From Nitrososphaerales archaeon (GTDB taxonomy: Archaea; Thermoproteota; Nitrososphaeria; Nitrososphaerales; Gagatemarchaeaceae), in NCBI GenBank assembly GCA_030038395.1, contig JASHOZ010000013.1, positions 1 to 53,473 of the forward strand: a stretch of DNA of 53,473 nt, written 5' to 3'. Each line of letters opens with the position of its first letter. Position 1 is the first letter of the stretch. The notes beneath the pieces are model-generated. The model was not told the DNA's origin. It ran no database searches and was given only the letters and a program-made list of their open reading frames with translations. This document shows positions 15,720 to 24,087 of the stretch, in pieces. Position numbers and translations under genes: made by a program.

Positions 15720-16625
15720 ATGCGACGAAGTGTGACAGACCGGGATTCGGAGCTCGCGAGGGAGGCAGCGGAGCGCATGTCAGACGAGTATACCGACTCG
15801 AGGATCTACGAGCGTCTCTCCAGGACGGTCGTCGGGGGGAGCCCCTTCGCCTCGGTTCTGACCCAGCTCTCGGTCACCGAGAACGGTCACTACGAGTTCT
15901 GGAGGAAGTACGCGCCTGATGCCAAACCCAGGCTGGATAGGGTGAAGCTATACTGGGTGCTCTTCCTCAGAAGAGTGCTCGGTCTCACCTTCGCGTCCAG
16001 ATATCTCGACAGGCACGAGTCGTCGGTCGTCGAGAGGTACAAGGCGCTGGCAGGGATGATCCCCGACGCCGACAAGCCCGCGTTCGACAGCATGGTTGCG
16101 GACGAGGTCGAGCACGAGAAGGAATTCGCGCGCAAGATCGAGAGCTCGACCATCCGTTACATCTCCTTCATCGTCCTCGGGCTCGCTGACGCGCTGGTGG
16201 AAATCACCGGCATCCACGCCGGGTCGCTTGGGATATACAACAAGACGGAATACGCGGGGCTCGCCGGGGTCGTGGCCGGCGCAGCGGCCTCCCTGGCGAT
16301 GGCCTCAGCCGCCTTCGCACAGGCGAAGCAGGGCTTTCAGGGCTCGGCCCGCCTGAGCGCGCTGTACACGGGGGTGTCGTACTTCGTGACTGCCGTGATA
16401 CTGGCGACGCCTTACTTCCTGACCGGGGTCATGGTCTACGCCTTGGCCGCCTCGCTCAGCCTCGCGGTAGTGATCCTCACGCTTACTACGTACTACAGCA
16501 CGGTGATCTCCGGCAAGCCCTTTACGAAGGACTTCACGGAGATACTCATCATAATGCTCGGAGTGACAGTCGCACTATACCTATTCGGGTACGCCATCAG
16601 GGTCAGCTTGGGAGTGACGATCTGA
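15720..16625 (+). CDS. Membrane-bound ferritin-like protein with VIT1/CCC1 domain (MbfA type)
   Basis: Probable iron/manganese exporter. The N-terminal half (about 1-140) is a rubrerythrin-like four-helix domain with Glu/His metal ligands (NGHYEFWRKYAPD and DEVEHEKEFA). The C-terminal half (about 145-301) has five hydrophobic segments with the VIT1 features GLADALVEITGIHAG and GVVAGAAASLAMASAAF. MbfA proteins in bacteria export iron in response to iron load. The ATG is about 24 bp from TTCATATACGG (15693-15703), so the mRNA is leaderless. Relevant to the iron module at 32022-34002. Confidence 0.85.
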   Translation: MRRSVTDRDSELAREAAERMSDEYTDSRIYERLSRTVVGGSPFASVLTQLSVTENGHYEFWRKYAPDAKPRLDRVKLYWVLFLRRVLGLTFASRYLDRHESSVVERYKALAGMIPDADKPAFDSMVADEVEHEKEFARKIESSTIRYISFIVLGLADALVEITGIHAGSLGIYNKTEYAGLAGVVAGAAASLAMASAAFAQAKQGFQGSARLSALYTGVSYFVTAVILATPYFLTGVMVYALAASLSLAVVILTLTTYYSTVISGKPFTKDFTEILIIMLGVTVALYLFGYAIRVSLGVTI

Positions 16626-16654
16626 CGACAGGGTGCGGACGGCTCTCACACGCT

Positions 16655-16762
16655 CTAGATCGCCGTCAGTAGAATCGTCACGATCGCCGACGCAACGAGG
16701 AGGAGCAGCAGTATGATCGTTAGGACCCGGCGCTTGTTCCGGCCATAGATTCCGAACCTCAC
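16655..16762 (-). CDS. Possible 35-aa single-helix membrane protein
   Basis: GTG-initiated frame encoding MRFGIYGRNKRRVLTIILL, then LLLVASAIVTILLTAI. A short basic N terminus followed by one strong hydrophobic helix is the layout of a tail-anchored or single-span protein. I cannot assign it; a Sec61 beta-like or accessory subunit is conceivable but not supported by motif. A TATA-like GATATATGG lies about 75 bp upstream (16831-16839). Its 3' end is convergent with mbfA. Confidence 0.4.
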   Translation of the reverse strand: MRFGIYGRNKRRVLTIILLLLLVASAIVTILLTAI

Positions 16763-17010
16763 CGCGGGTGCCTCTGCATCGAGATGCCACCCTGACGCCT
16801 AGCCGCCATGCCTCATGCGGGTGCCTCGTGCCATATATCTGTCACACGGCGCGCCGCGCATCTGTCTCAGTCGGGCAAACTGACGAGTGCGCCGGACGTG
16901 CGACCCACGCCGACAAGAGACTTCTCCGGAGTCGGCCTCGTCAGACCCGCAACCGGACAGTCTCGACCCATCCGCTTAGCCGTCCCAGACGCCGCGTGCA
17001 GGATGCAAAA

Positions 17011-17118
17011 CGGGCCCGGTGGGATTTGAACCCACGACCTCTGCGAGCCTCGGCTCTCTACAGCTTAGAAGGATCGGCGTGACGCTCTGCCGCGCTATCC
17101 GTACTGCGCTACGGGCCC
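17011..17118 (-). tRNA. tRNA-Arg(UCU) with two introns (14 and 19 nt)
   Basis: Minus strand: acceptor GGGCCCG/CGGGCCC, TA, D arm GCGC-AGTACGGATA-GCGC, T arm GTGGG-TTCAAAT-CCCAC, discriminator G at 17011. The central region is 33 nt too long. Removing 14 nt (17073-17086) and 19 nt (17041-17059) leaves a perfect anticodon arm GCAGC-CTTCTAA-GCTGT with anticodon TCT (17069-17067) and a normal variable loop AGGTC. Intron 1 therefore lies at 30/31 and intron 2 at about 43/44. No single intron at 37/38 gives a pairing stem. Intron 2 contains a GAGC-CGAG-GCTC hairpin. A TATA-like GCTTATGTC lies upstream on the minus strand (17145-17153). Confidence 0.8.
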
Positions 17119-17203
17119 AAAGCCTTGGGCACCACCAATTCGACATAAGCCTTTCCGATGGATTCCCGCTTCAGTCGGATGCCTTCAGCAACGTTTTTCT
17201 CGC

Positions 17204-18592
17204 GTGCGGGTCAGAACAGGCGCCTTGGCCGCAGTGCAGCAGCGGCTCTTCGGGACCAACGGGGTGAGATTCGTGCCCGGGGTCTCTCACGACCTGGACT
17301 TCGTGATAGGTCTGAGCGAGGCCGTTGGCACTTACTTCGGCGGGGGTCCGATGATCCTCGGGCACGACGGCAGGAACTCAAGTCCGGCCCTGTCGAACGC
17401 GGCAGTCTCCGGGCTGATGAGCTCGGGCGCCGACGTTGCAGAGGCCGGGCTGGTCCCCACTCCAGCGCTGCAGTTGGCGGCGAAGTCGATGGGCTTCAAG
17501 GGGGGCGTCATGGTCACAGCATCTCACAACCCGCCGCAGTACAACGGCCTGAAGGTCGTCGGACCAGACGGCGTCGAGGTCCCTAGGCTGGACGAGCAGC
17601 GCATCGAGAAGGTCTTCTTCGAAAGGGCGCAGACGAGGGCGGATTGGAAGTCCGTCGGCGCTGCCAGGCCAGAGCCTTCGGTGGTGAGGAACTACATCAA
17701 CGGGGTCATCTCACACGTCAACGCGAAGCTCGTCTCAGGGAGAAGGTTCACCGTTGTGATGGACCCCGGTAACGGCGCCCAGTGCGTCGCCGCCCCATAC
17801 CTTGCCGATGCCCTGGGTTGCAAGCTGATCACGATAAACTCGGTGGTGGACGGCGACTTCCCAGGCCGGGGCCCTGAGCCCACGCCCGACACGCTGTCCG
17901 AGCTCGCCGGAGCGGTGAGGGCATCAGGGGCGGACTTGGGGGTGGCTTACGACGGGGACGGGGACAGGTCGATCTTCTGTGACGAGGAGGGTAGAGTCCT
18001 CTGGGGGGATCAGACCGGCTGCCTGATTGCTGACTACGTCCTGGAGAAGCGCCCCGGGGACACCGTCGTCACCTCCGTGAGCTCGAGCCAGGCGATCGAA
18101 GTTGTCGCGAAGAGGAGGGGCGCCAGAGTCTTCAGGACAAGGGTGGGGAGCGTAGACATATCAAGGACGATGCTCGAGAGAAGGGCTGTCTTCGGGTTCG
18201 AGGAGAACGGGGGGTGCATGTATCTTCCGCACATACCCGTCCGGGACGGGGGGATGACGACGGCGCTCATGCTCGAATGCCTCGCTGCGAGAGGAGTGGC
18301 CTTCTCCAAAGCGATTTCCTTCTCAGTTCCGAAATACTACCAGGCCAAGGCGAAGGTGGACATCGACAGGAACAGGTTGGAGGCGATCATGAAGGCCGTC
18401 GGGCGCGAGGCCAGAGGTCAGGTCGAGCGAGTAGACGGAGTGAAGGCATGGACGGACGAGCACTCCTGGGTGCTCGTAAGGCCGAGCGGCACGGAACCGC
18501 TCGTTCGGGTCTTCGCAGAGTCGGACGGCCAGGAACGCGCGGAGACTCTCGTCAAGAAATTCGTCAAGGTGGTAAGGAGCGCGTCACGCTAG
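17204..18592 (+). CDS. Phosphohexomutase (phosphoglucosamine/phosphomannomutase family), copy 1
   Basis: Alpha-D-phosphohexomutase with all four family motifs: VTASHNPPQYNGLK (catalytic Ser, about residue 104), DGDGDRS (metal site, about 248-254), FEENGG (sugar specificity) and RPSGTEPLVRV (phosphate binding). It interconverts 6-phospho and 1-phospho sugars for UDP-GlcNAc or GDP-Man synthesis. The LFGTNGVRF start segment resembles GlmM. The GTG start at 17204 could be replaced by TTG or GTG a few codons on. It overlaps the end of thiL on the opposite strand by 9 bp. Confidence 0.93.
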   Translation: MRVRTGALAAVQQRLFGTNGVRFVPGVSHDLDFVIGLSEAVGTYFGGGPMILGHDGRNSSPALSNAAVSGLMSSGADVAEAGLVPTPALQLAAKSMGFKGGVMVTASHNPPQYNGLKVVGPDGVEVPRLDEQRIEKVFFERAQTRADWKSVGAARPEPSVVRNYINGVISHVNAKLVSGRRFTVVMDPGNGAQCVAAPYLADALGCKLITINSVVDGDFPGRGPEPTPDTLSELAGAVRASGADLGVAYDGDGDRSIFCDEEGRVLWGDQTGCLIADYVLEKRPGDTVVTSVSSSQAIEVVAKRRGARVFRTRVGSVDISRTMLERRAVFGFEENGGCMYLPHIPVRDGGMTTALMLECLAARGVAFSKAISFSVPKYYQAKAKVDIDRNRLEAIMKAVGREARGQVERVDGVKAWTDEHSWVLVRPSGTEPLVRVFAESDGQERAETLVKKFVKVVRSASR

Positions 18593-19510
18593 GTGCGTCC
18601 ACCCCTTGTCGGCGACGCGCGTCATCGACCCTCCCTCTCGTAGATGGACCTCCCCCACCTCCGAAGTGACATGTCCGATCTGAATGAGCTCCCCCCCGGC
18701 TGCGGAGGCCGCCTTGGCGGCCGCGCGGAGACTGCGCGCTCCGACCGTCCCCACGATGACGTACTCTTCGCCCCCTGCCAGCACCAGGTCTCTCATCGAA
18801 AGGGAGTTCATCTCCGCGAACTCGGCAACTCCCCTGGCGACTGGGAGCTGGTCGAGGTCGAAGCCGACGCCGCTCTCGGCGGCAAGCGTGTGGATACTTC
18901 TGGCTAGGCCATCGCTCGAGTCCATAGACGAGGTCAGATACCTCGAGAGCGCAAGACCGACGCCGAGCTGGGGGGTGGGACGGACGACCGTCTTCAGCGC
19001 TCTTGCCCTGAACCCCCTCTCGGCCTTCGCTCCCGCAGCCATAATTGCAAGCCCCGAAGGTGGATATCCGAAGGAGCCAGTAACGACCGCTACGTCTCCC
19101 GGCCTCGCGCCCCTTCGCCCGACGACCCTCTCCGCGAAGCCGACCATAGTGCAGTCGATAACGAGCTGACCCGCTTCGTTCGTGTCGCCTCCGACCATGT
19201 TCAACCCCCACTCATCTTGGGCATCCCTGAACCCTCTTGCCAGCATGGCGGCTTTCGCCTGCGAGGTCCCTCTCCTGAGCCCGAGAGAGACCATGAACGA
19301 GTCTGGTCTTACGCCCTTGGCGGCGAAGTCACTTACGCACATGGCGACGGCCTTCCGCGCCGCCTGGCGGTGGTTCATCCCTGGGGGGACGTCCGTCTCC
19401 TCCACGAGCATGTCGACCTTCAGGACCACTCTCCCCCTGCCACCGCGGATGACCGCCACGTCGTCGCCAATCTTCCAGTATCCGCGCGGGACTCTCCTAG
19501 CGGCACGCAC
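18584..19510 (-). CDS. thiL: Thiamine-monophosphate kinase
   Basis: ATP-dependent phosphorylation of thiamine phosphate to thiamine pyrophosphate. PurM-like fold: WKIGDDVAVI (nucleotide/metal site), KVDMLVEETD, RKAVAMCVSDFAAKG, GGDTNEA, VTGSFGYPPSGLA, SMDSSDGLARSI, LAGGEEYVIVGT. From GTG 19510 the protein is 308 aa but lacks the usual first helix. The helix is encoded in frame just upstream (PDEERVIDTIV), with no ATG/GTG/TTG there. ACG 19543, two bases after the stop of the upstream mutase gene, is the only near-cognate start, giving MPDEERVIDTIV. Confidence 0.92.
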   Translation of the reverse strand: MRAARRVPRGYWKIGDDVAVIRGGRGRVVLKVDMLVEETDVPPGMNHRQAARKAVAMCVSDFAAKGVRPDSFMVSLGLRRGTSQAKAAMLARGFRDAQDEWGLNMVGGDTNEAGQLVIDCTMVGFAERVVGRRGARPGDVAVVTGSFGYPPSGLAIMAAGAKAERGFRARALKTVVRPTPQLGVGLALSRYLTSSMDSSDGLARSIHTLAAESGVGFDLDQLPVARGVAEFAEMNSLSMRDLVLAGGEEYVIVGTVGARSLRAAAKAASAAGGELIQIGHVTSEVGEVHLREGGSMTRVADKGWTHLA

Positions 19511-19544
19511 GATCGTGTCGATAACTCGCTCTTCGTCAGGCGTG

Positions 19545-20846
19545 CTACCCGCTCAGCTCCACCAGCTTCGCCGCGAAAGCCTTGGCGTTGCGCTGAGCTT
19601 CGCGCGCCGTCTCGGCTTCGGCCGAAACTCTCACTATGTCCTCGGTCCCGGAGACTCTCATCAGGACCCACGACCGCTTCCCCAGAAACACCTTCACCCC
19701 ATCCGTCGTATCGGCGTCCGCGTACTTCTGGACGAACCTCCGGAATGACCTCTGCGCCTTTGCCTTTGGCACACGGACGACCACTCTCTCTTGGCTGTAT
19801 GAGGGGACCTCCTCGTATGACCGGCGTCCTCTGTCTCGGAGCGCGCGTACGATGACCAGCGCAGCGAGCATCGAGTCCCTGCAGTCGTTGAAAGCGCCGT
19901 CGATCAGGCCGCCGCTGCTCCCCTCCCCCCCGATGCGAGCCCCTGACTCCACCATGCGGCGCACTACGTTCGCTTCTCCGACCTTCGACCTGAAGACGTG
20001 CCCCCCAGCCTCTCGCACGACGTCGTCTACAGCCTGGGTCGTATCCATGGAGACCACGACATTGCTGTTCTCAGTCTCCCTGAGGAGCTCCGTGACGGCG
20101 AAGGTGAGCATGTAGTCTCCGCTTCTCTTCCGCCCTCCAGAGTCGACAATCACCAGGCGATCGCCGTCGCAGTCGAACCCCAGTCCGATATCGCACCCCT
20201 TCTTGACCACCAAGTCCTTCAGGGAGGCGAGCTCGTCGACCGAGGGGTCCACTCTGCGACTAAAGATCCCCGGCACGTCGTTGATGCTGTAGACCTCACA
20301 TCCCAGCCTCCGGAGGAGAGTTGGGGCGTGGACGATCGCTGCTCCTCCGCACAGGTCCAGCGCAACCCTCGCGCCTTTGCAACGCTTGTCGCCGAACATC
20401 TTGGCAAGGTCGTCCACATAGGACGGCGGGGGTGCGGGGCGAAGGACCCCGCTCGCCGCGCGTGGCGGTCCGTCCCGCTTCGCGCCGACCACCTCCTCGA
20501 ACATCTCCTGCGCGATTCCCCTTCCCCCGACGATGAACTTCAGCCCGTTGAACTCAGGCTCGTTATGAGAAGCTGTGACCATGATCGCGGGTCTCTCCAG
20601 AACGCGGCTGGTTCTGAACAGTGCGGGAGTAGAAACGACCCCGAGGTCATAGACGTCGACCCCTTTTGACATCAGCGCAGCGACTACTGTCCGGCTGATT
20701 ACCGGGCCCGTCCGCCGAGTGTCCCTGGCTATCAGGATCTCGTCAGCCCCCGAGGCGCCCGCGAAGTTGCCGACGAAACGCGCGATATCGTCAAGGGTCA
20801 AGTCCGCGTTGAGGACGCCCCTTATTCCGCTCAGCGATGCTATCAA
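19545..20846 (-). CDS. Phosphohexomutase, copy 2
   Basis: Second alpha-D-phosphohexomutase: MVTASHNEPEFNGLKF (active-site Ser), FDCDGDR metal loop, GGEGSSGGLI sugar-binding motif (instead of the EENGG of copy 1) and RVSGTEDIVRV. The different sugar-binding motif suggests a different substrate, for example phosphoglucosamine versus phosphomannose. 433 aa. The TATA-like GGTTTATGTC (minus, 20876-20885) is about 34 bp upstream of the ATG. It is the upstream partner of thiL. Confidence 0.93.
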   Translation of the reverse strand: MIASLSGIRGVLNADLTLDDIARFVGNFAGASGADEILIARDTRRTGPVISRTVVAALMSKGVDVYDLGVVSTPALFRTSRVLERPAIMVTASHNEPEFNGLKFIVGGRGIAQEMFEEVVGAKRDGPPRAASGVLRPAPPPSYVDDLAKMFGDKRCKGARVALDLCGGAAIVHAPTLLRRLGCEVYSINDVPGIFSRRVDPSVDELASLKDLVVKKGCDIGLGFDCDGDRLVIVDSGGRKRSGDYMLTFAVTELLRETENSNVVVSMDTTQAVDDVVREAGGHVFRSKVGEANVVRRMVESGARIGGEGSSGGLIDGAFNDCRDSMLAALVIVRALRDRGRRSYEEVPSYSQERVVVRVPKAKAQRSFRRFVQKYADADTTDGVKVFLGKRSWVLMRVSGTEDIVRVSAEAETAREAQRNAKAFAAKLVELSG

Positions 20847-21032
20847 TTGACCCCCCAGACACTGACCTACGGGCGAGACATAAACCGGTCCCCTCCTCTA
20901 CAGCGTGCGCTTGATACGCGCCGGAGAGCACTCCTCCTGAAAGACCGCATCCGAGGAGTCCAAGAAGTCCATGGTGTGAACGTTTTTTGAGCTTGGGTCT
21001 TTTGTTGGCCCAGCAGTCCACACATCCGCAGG

Positions 21033-21530
21033 ATGCGAGTGAGGAACTTCCGCGTCAGGCGTGATGCGGAGATAGGTGAGTACAGGCTCACTGACGTCTT
21101 CGGCGGCCTCGAGTCGTCTTCGTCTCTAATGAAGGTCTTCGGCTCCCGCTCGGAGATGAGCAAGACAATGGCGCACCTGAAGCTAAGCGTCGAACCCAAC
21201 GACTCCGGTCTGTGGTTCGATAGAGACACGGGCACGATATGCGTCGGCGTCAAGCACCTCAAGGGTGCGAAGGCTGACTTCCTTTACTTGGACGTGATTC
21301 ACGTGCTCGTCCACGTCTGCCAGTTCCTCGAGGGGCGCGACCTGTACGACCAGGCGTTCGAGTACGTCGAGCGCCCGACGGAACTCGAAGCGTACCGGTG
21401 CACAGTCGCGGAGGCGAGGAAGGTGGGGCTGGACGAAGCGGAGATTCTCCGTTACCTCAGGATGGATGCTGCGGACGATTCCGAGCTGGGAAAGCTGATG
21501 GACAAAATCGGCGTCAAGGCACGCCGCTGA
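21033..21530 (+). CDS. Conserved protein with a degenerate zincin-like motif
   Basis: 165-aa soluble protein. The segment IHVLVHVCQFLEGRDLYDQ followed by ERPTELEAYRCTVAEA has the layout of small zincin metallopeptidase-like proteins (HExxH ... RPTExEAY), but the catalytic Glu of HExxH is replaced (HVLVH). The two His and the downstream Glu could still bind metal. It is likely a non-proteolytic metal or partner-binding protein. Function unknown. It is convergent with fumC. Confidence 0.7.
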   Translation: MRVRNFRVRRDAEIGEYRLTDVFGGLESSSSLMKVFGSRSEMSKTMAHLKLSVEPNDSGLWFDRDTGTICVGVKHLKGAKADFLYLDVIHVLVHVCQFLEGRDLYDQAFEYVERPTELEAYRCTVAEARKVGLDEAEILRYLRMDAADDSELGKLMDKIGVKARR

Positions 21531-21556
21531 AGACGTCGGTTTTCCAGTGCAAACGG

Positions 21557-22882
21557 TCAGAGCTTCTTTGCAGGAATCCCTGGTCCGACTAGGCTCTTCA
21601 TGTCAAGGATCGTCTCTATCTCCTTCTCGGAGAAGCCGAGTCCTTTGAGCGCGACTCTTATCGGGACGCCCTTCGCCAACTCCTTCCCCAGGATAGCGGC
21701 CTTGTCGTACCCTACTTTGGGTGAGATCACCGTGATCAAGGCGGGGCTGCTCTCCGCGTAGCCGGCCGCCCGTTTCGAGTTGGGCACGATTCCGTCCACG
21801 ACGAGGACTGCGACTTTGCGCAGCGCCTCTGCGAGTAGCTTGGACTGCAGGACGATGTTGTAGCCCATCAGCGGGACCCCCATCGTCAGCTCGAACTCGC
21901 CAAGCATCGAAGCGAAGGCGTTCGCCCCATCGAGGCCTACCACCTCTGCACACGCTAGGAGAGCGCTCTCGACCGTGACAGGATTGGTCTTGCCGGGCAT
22001 GATGCTGCTCCCCGCGACCTCCTCCTGCGTGGGGATGTCGACCTCGCCGAGCCCTGTGAGGGGACCGGAGAACATCAGCCTCAGGTCCTGGCAGAGCCTG
22101 TAGAGGTCAAGGCTGATCGTACGCAGGACGCCGCTGACGGACGAGACGTCTGTAAGCAGCCTGGTGGGCAGGAACTTGTCGTCTGCGCTCCTGAAACCCA
22201 GGCCGCTGAGGCCTGCGACCTCCTTCGCGACCATCCCCCCGAACCTGGGGTCGGCGTTGAGGCCAGTTCCGACGGCGGTGCCCCCGATGGGAAGGTCGAG
22301 GAGGTGTTCAGCGGTGTCTTCGAGGATTTTCATGTCTCGCTTGAAGGCGTCGGCGTAGGCCTGGAACTCCTGGCCCATCGTCACCGGGAGCGCGTCGCGT
22401 AGGTGAGTCCTTCCCGACTTGTAGACGCCTTTCGTCCTTCCAGACAGACCGTTCAGGCTCTTTACAATCGTCTGCAGCGCTGGGACGACCTCCTGCTTGA
22501 CAGTGCACGCGGCCGCGACCCTGACGGCGGTGGGTCCGACGTCGTTGGAAGACTGGCTCATGTTGACGTGGTCGTTCGGGTGGACAGGGCGCCCGAGCTC
22601 CGAAGTCGCTAACTCTGCGAGCAGCTCGTTCGCATTCATGTTCAGTCCCGTCCCGGACCCCGTCTGGTACACGTCTACGGTGACCATGGGGTCGTGCACC
22701 CCGTTCATCAGCTCCCGTGCGGTGTCCTGTATCACCCCGCCTGTTTCTGCGTCCATGAGACCCAGCGCGACATTAGATTTCGCTGCGGAGAACTTGACGG
22801 CCCCGACGGCCCAGATCATCTCGCGGGGGAAGCGCGTCCCCGTGTCCAGGAACACCCTCTTCGACCCTTCGACGTACTTCAT
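21557..22882 (-). CDS. fumC: Fumarate hydratase, class II
   Basis: Reversible hydration of fumarate to malate in the TCA cycle or carbon fixation. Superfamily motifs: TVDVYQTGSGTGLNMNANE, HPNDHVNMSQSSNDVGPTA, KSGRTHLRDALPVTMGQEF, and the mobile loop GSSIMPGKTNPV. 441 aa, somewhat shorter than bacterial FumC (about 465). Aspartase is the main alternative, but the loop with KTNPVT matches archaeal fumarases. CTTTAGAAG (minus, 22905-22913) lies about 26 bp before the ATG, so the mRNA is leaderless. Confidence 0.9.
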   Translation of the reverse strand: MKYVEGSKRVFLDTGTRFPREMIWAVGAVKFSAAKSNVALGLMDAETGGVIQDTARELMNGVHDPMVTVDVYQTGSGTGLNMNANELLAELATSELGRPVHPNDHVNMSQSSNDVGPTAVRVAAACTVKQEVVPALQTIVKSLNGLSGRTKGVYKSGRTHLRDALPVTMGQEFQAYADAFKRDMKILEDTAEHLLDLPIGGTAVGTGLNADPRFGGMVAKEVAGLSGLGFRSADDKFLPTRLLTDVSSVSGVLRTISLDLYRLCQDLRLMFSGPLTGLGEVDIPTQEEVAGSSIMPGKTNPVTVESALLACAEVVGLDGANAFASMLGEFELTMGVPLMGYNIVLQSKLLAEALRKVAVLVVDGIVPNSKRAAGYAESSPALITVISPKVGYDKAAILGKELAKGVPIRVALKGLGFSEKEIETILDMKSLVGPGIPAKKL

Positions 22883-22990
22883 GTTTCTCGGAACGAAGGC
22901 GCTTTCTTCTAAAGTGTTCGGCGGCCGGAGTGAATGTGTTGCCCTCTGCCCACCGCAGTCGTACGGCTCGGCGTGGACGCTAGGGGCTCA

Positions 22991-23005
22991 GTCTGAAATT
23001 CAGAC
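22991..23005. promoter_or_regulatory. Perfect inverted repeat, possible operator
   Basis: GTCTGAAATTCAGAC is a perfect 7+1+7 palindrome in the gap between fumC and the PH-domain gene. It is long enough to be a dimeric regulator site. No TATA element is clear beside it, so the controlled gene is uncertain. The rest of the 205-bp gap shows no gene. Confidence 0.4.
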
Positions 23006-23087
23006 ACAAGGGAGTCTGCGACCTCCTCCTTCAAGAGGGTGCTCGGAAGCGCAGGGCCTAGGGCGACTGGGAGGCGATCCGGGGCTC

Positions 23088-23469
23088 TTGGTTATAGCGA
23101 CCGACTACAGCACGCTCATTGCAGTCGACCCGAAGGTCGGAGACGTCTATGTCATGTCCAAACACTTCACACTCTACACAATAGATGAGCAGGGGGTCAC
23201 CATCGCTCCGTGGCTGCGGGCCAGCCGAACTGTGGGATTCGCCGACATGGCGGAGTTGGCCGTCGTGCAGGGGATGCTCGCCCGCCGCTTCCACTGTGGA
23301 ACAGTCTTCCTGGTAGTAAAGAGCGGGAGGGGGGCATGTGAAGATCATGGGCGGGGGAGGCGCGGAGGCGATGAAGGATGTACCGCATCCTCAGGCGGTC
23401 GCAGACGCGATTTCCTCCCGCCTAGCACCGTTCGGCGGTGATTTCGCTCGACCAACCGCGTCAACCTGA
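23088..23469 (+). pseudogene. PH-domain (bPH2/DUF304-like) gene interrupted by a frameshift
   Basis: The first part, from TTG 23088, reads YVMSKHFTLYTIDEQGVTI, VGFADMAELAVVQGMLARRF and GTVFLVVKSGRG, matching bacterial-type PH domains. After a run of six G (23329-23334) this frame turns into unrelated residues, while the next frame continues with the expected end: HVKIMGGGGAEAMKDVPHP and QAVADAISSRLAPFGG, stopping at 23469. Removing one G restores one protein of about 126 aa. The interruption is either a homopolymer sequencing error or a real frameshift. The N-terminal membrane helices usual in this family are missing. Confidence 0.7.
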
Positions 23470-23678
23470 CCGGCGCTTTTCTTTGCTGTCCGATTTCTAG
23501 TCGTCCTTGTCTCTCAGGGCCTAGTTGAGACAGCGGCATTTTCACTTGTTCAGATGATGTACGAACGGAAACCGCCAGAGTCCGTGTCGCTGGCTCCTCG
23601 CACTGTCCCCCGTGAATCCTAATGTCAAACGAATTGGAGCCGAGGGCGATCGGTATCTGCCACGGCGAGGCGTCGTAG

Positions 23679-24035
23679 TCAGTGTCCGCCGCAGCCACAT
23701 GCTTCGGCGTGGACGTTCGGATTCTCTATCTTGAAGCCCGTCCTCTGCAAGGACTCGACGAAGTCGATCCTGGAGCCTCTGATGAGATCGGCTTCCCCCC
23801 TTCCAGTCATCACCTTGAGCCCACCTACCTCTTCAACAACGTCCGACTCCTTCGGTTTCTCCTCGAGGCTCAGGGCGTACCTGTAGCCCCCGCTGCATGC
23901 GCACCCTCCACCTTCGTATACCTCAATCCTAAGGTACGAGTCGGAGGCCTTTTCGGAGTCAAGTACTTCGACGAGCTTCTCCCTCGCTAACGGGGTGAAG
24001 TTCACCAGCGGCTGAGTCTTCTGCATGTTCGACAA
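23679..24035 (-). CDS. A-type iron-sulfur carrier (IscA/ErpA/HesB family)
   Basis: Small Fe-S assembly carrier. Three conserved cysteines are visible in family context: GGGCACSGGYRY (normally one Cys here, two present) and the C-terminal EACGCGGH. The fold pattern VNFTPLAREKLVEVL and GSRIDFVESLQRTGFKIENPN is typical. 118 aa. The ATG lies about 26 bp from ATTTAAAT (24056-24063, minus), so it is leaderless. It is transcribed alone and no other Isc/Suf gene is adjacent. Confidence 0.92.
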   Translation of the reverse strand: MSNMQKTQPLVNFTPLAREKLVEVLDSEKASDSYLRIEVYEGGGCACSGGYRYALSLEEKPKESDVVEEVGGLKVMTGRGEADLIRGSRIDFVESLQRTGFKIENPNVHAEACGCGGH

Positions 24036-24087
24036 TCTTCGGGGTTCTTCCTATTTAAATCGATATCCTGAGGGCGAGTCGACGACC

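Noticed and set aside
17041-17086. Single canonical intron at 37/38 in tRNA-Arg
   Set aside because: No choice of one intron at 37/38 gives a paired anticodon stem; only the two-intron model does.
20898-20972. 24-residue ORF (MDFLDSSDAVFQEECS...) upstream of the second mutase
   Set aside because: No Shine-Dalgarno or TATA box fits, and it is too short to judge.
23345-23698. 117-residue minus-strand ORF between the PH-domain and IscA genes
   Set aside because: Half of it is antisense to the conserved end of the PH-domain gene. The rest has no promoter or motif, though a short coding remnant cannot be excluded.
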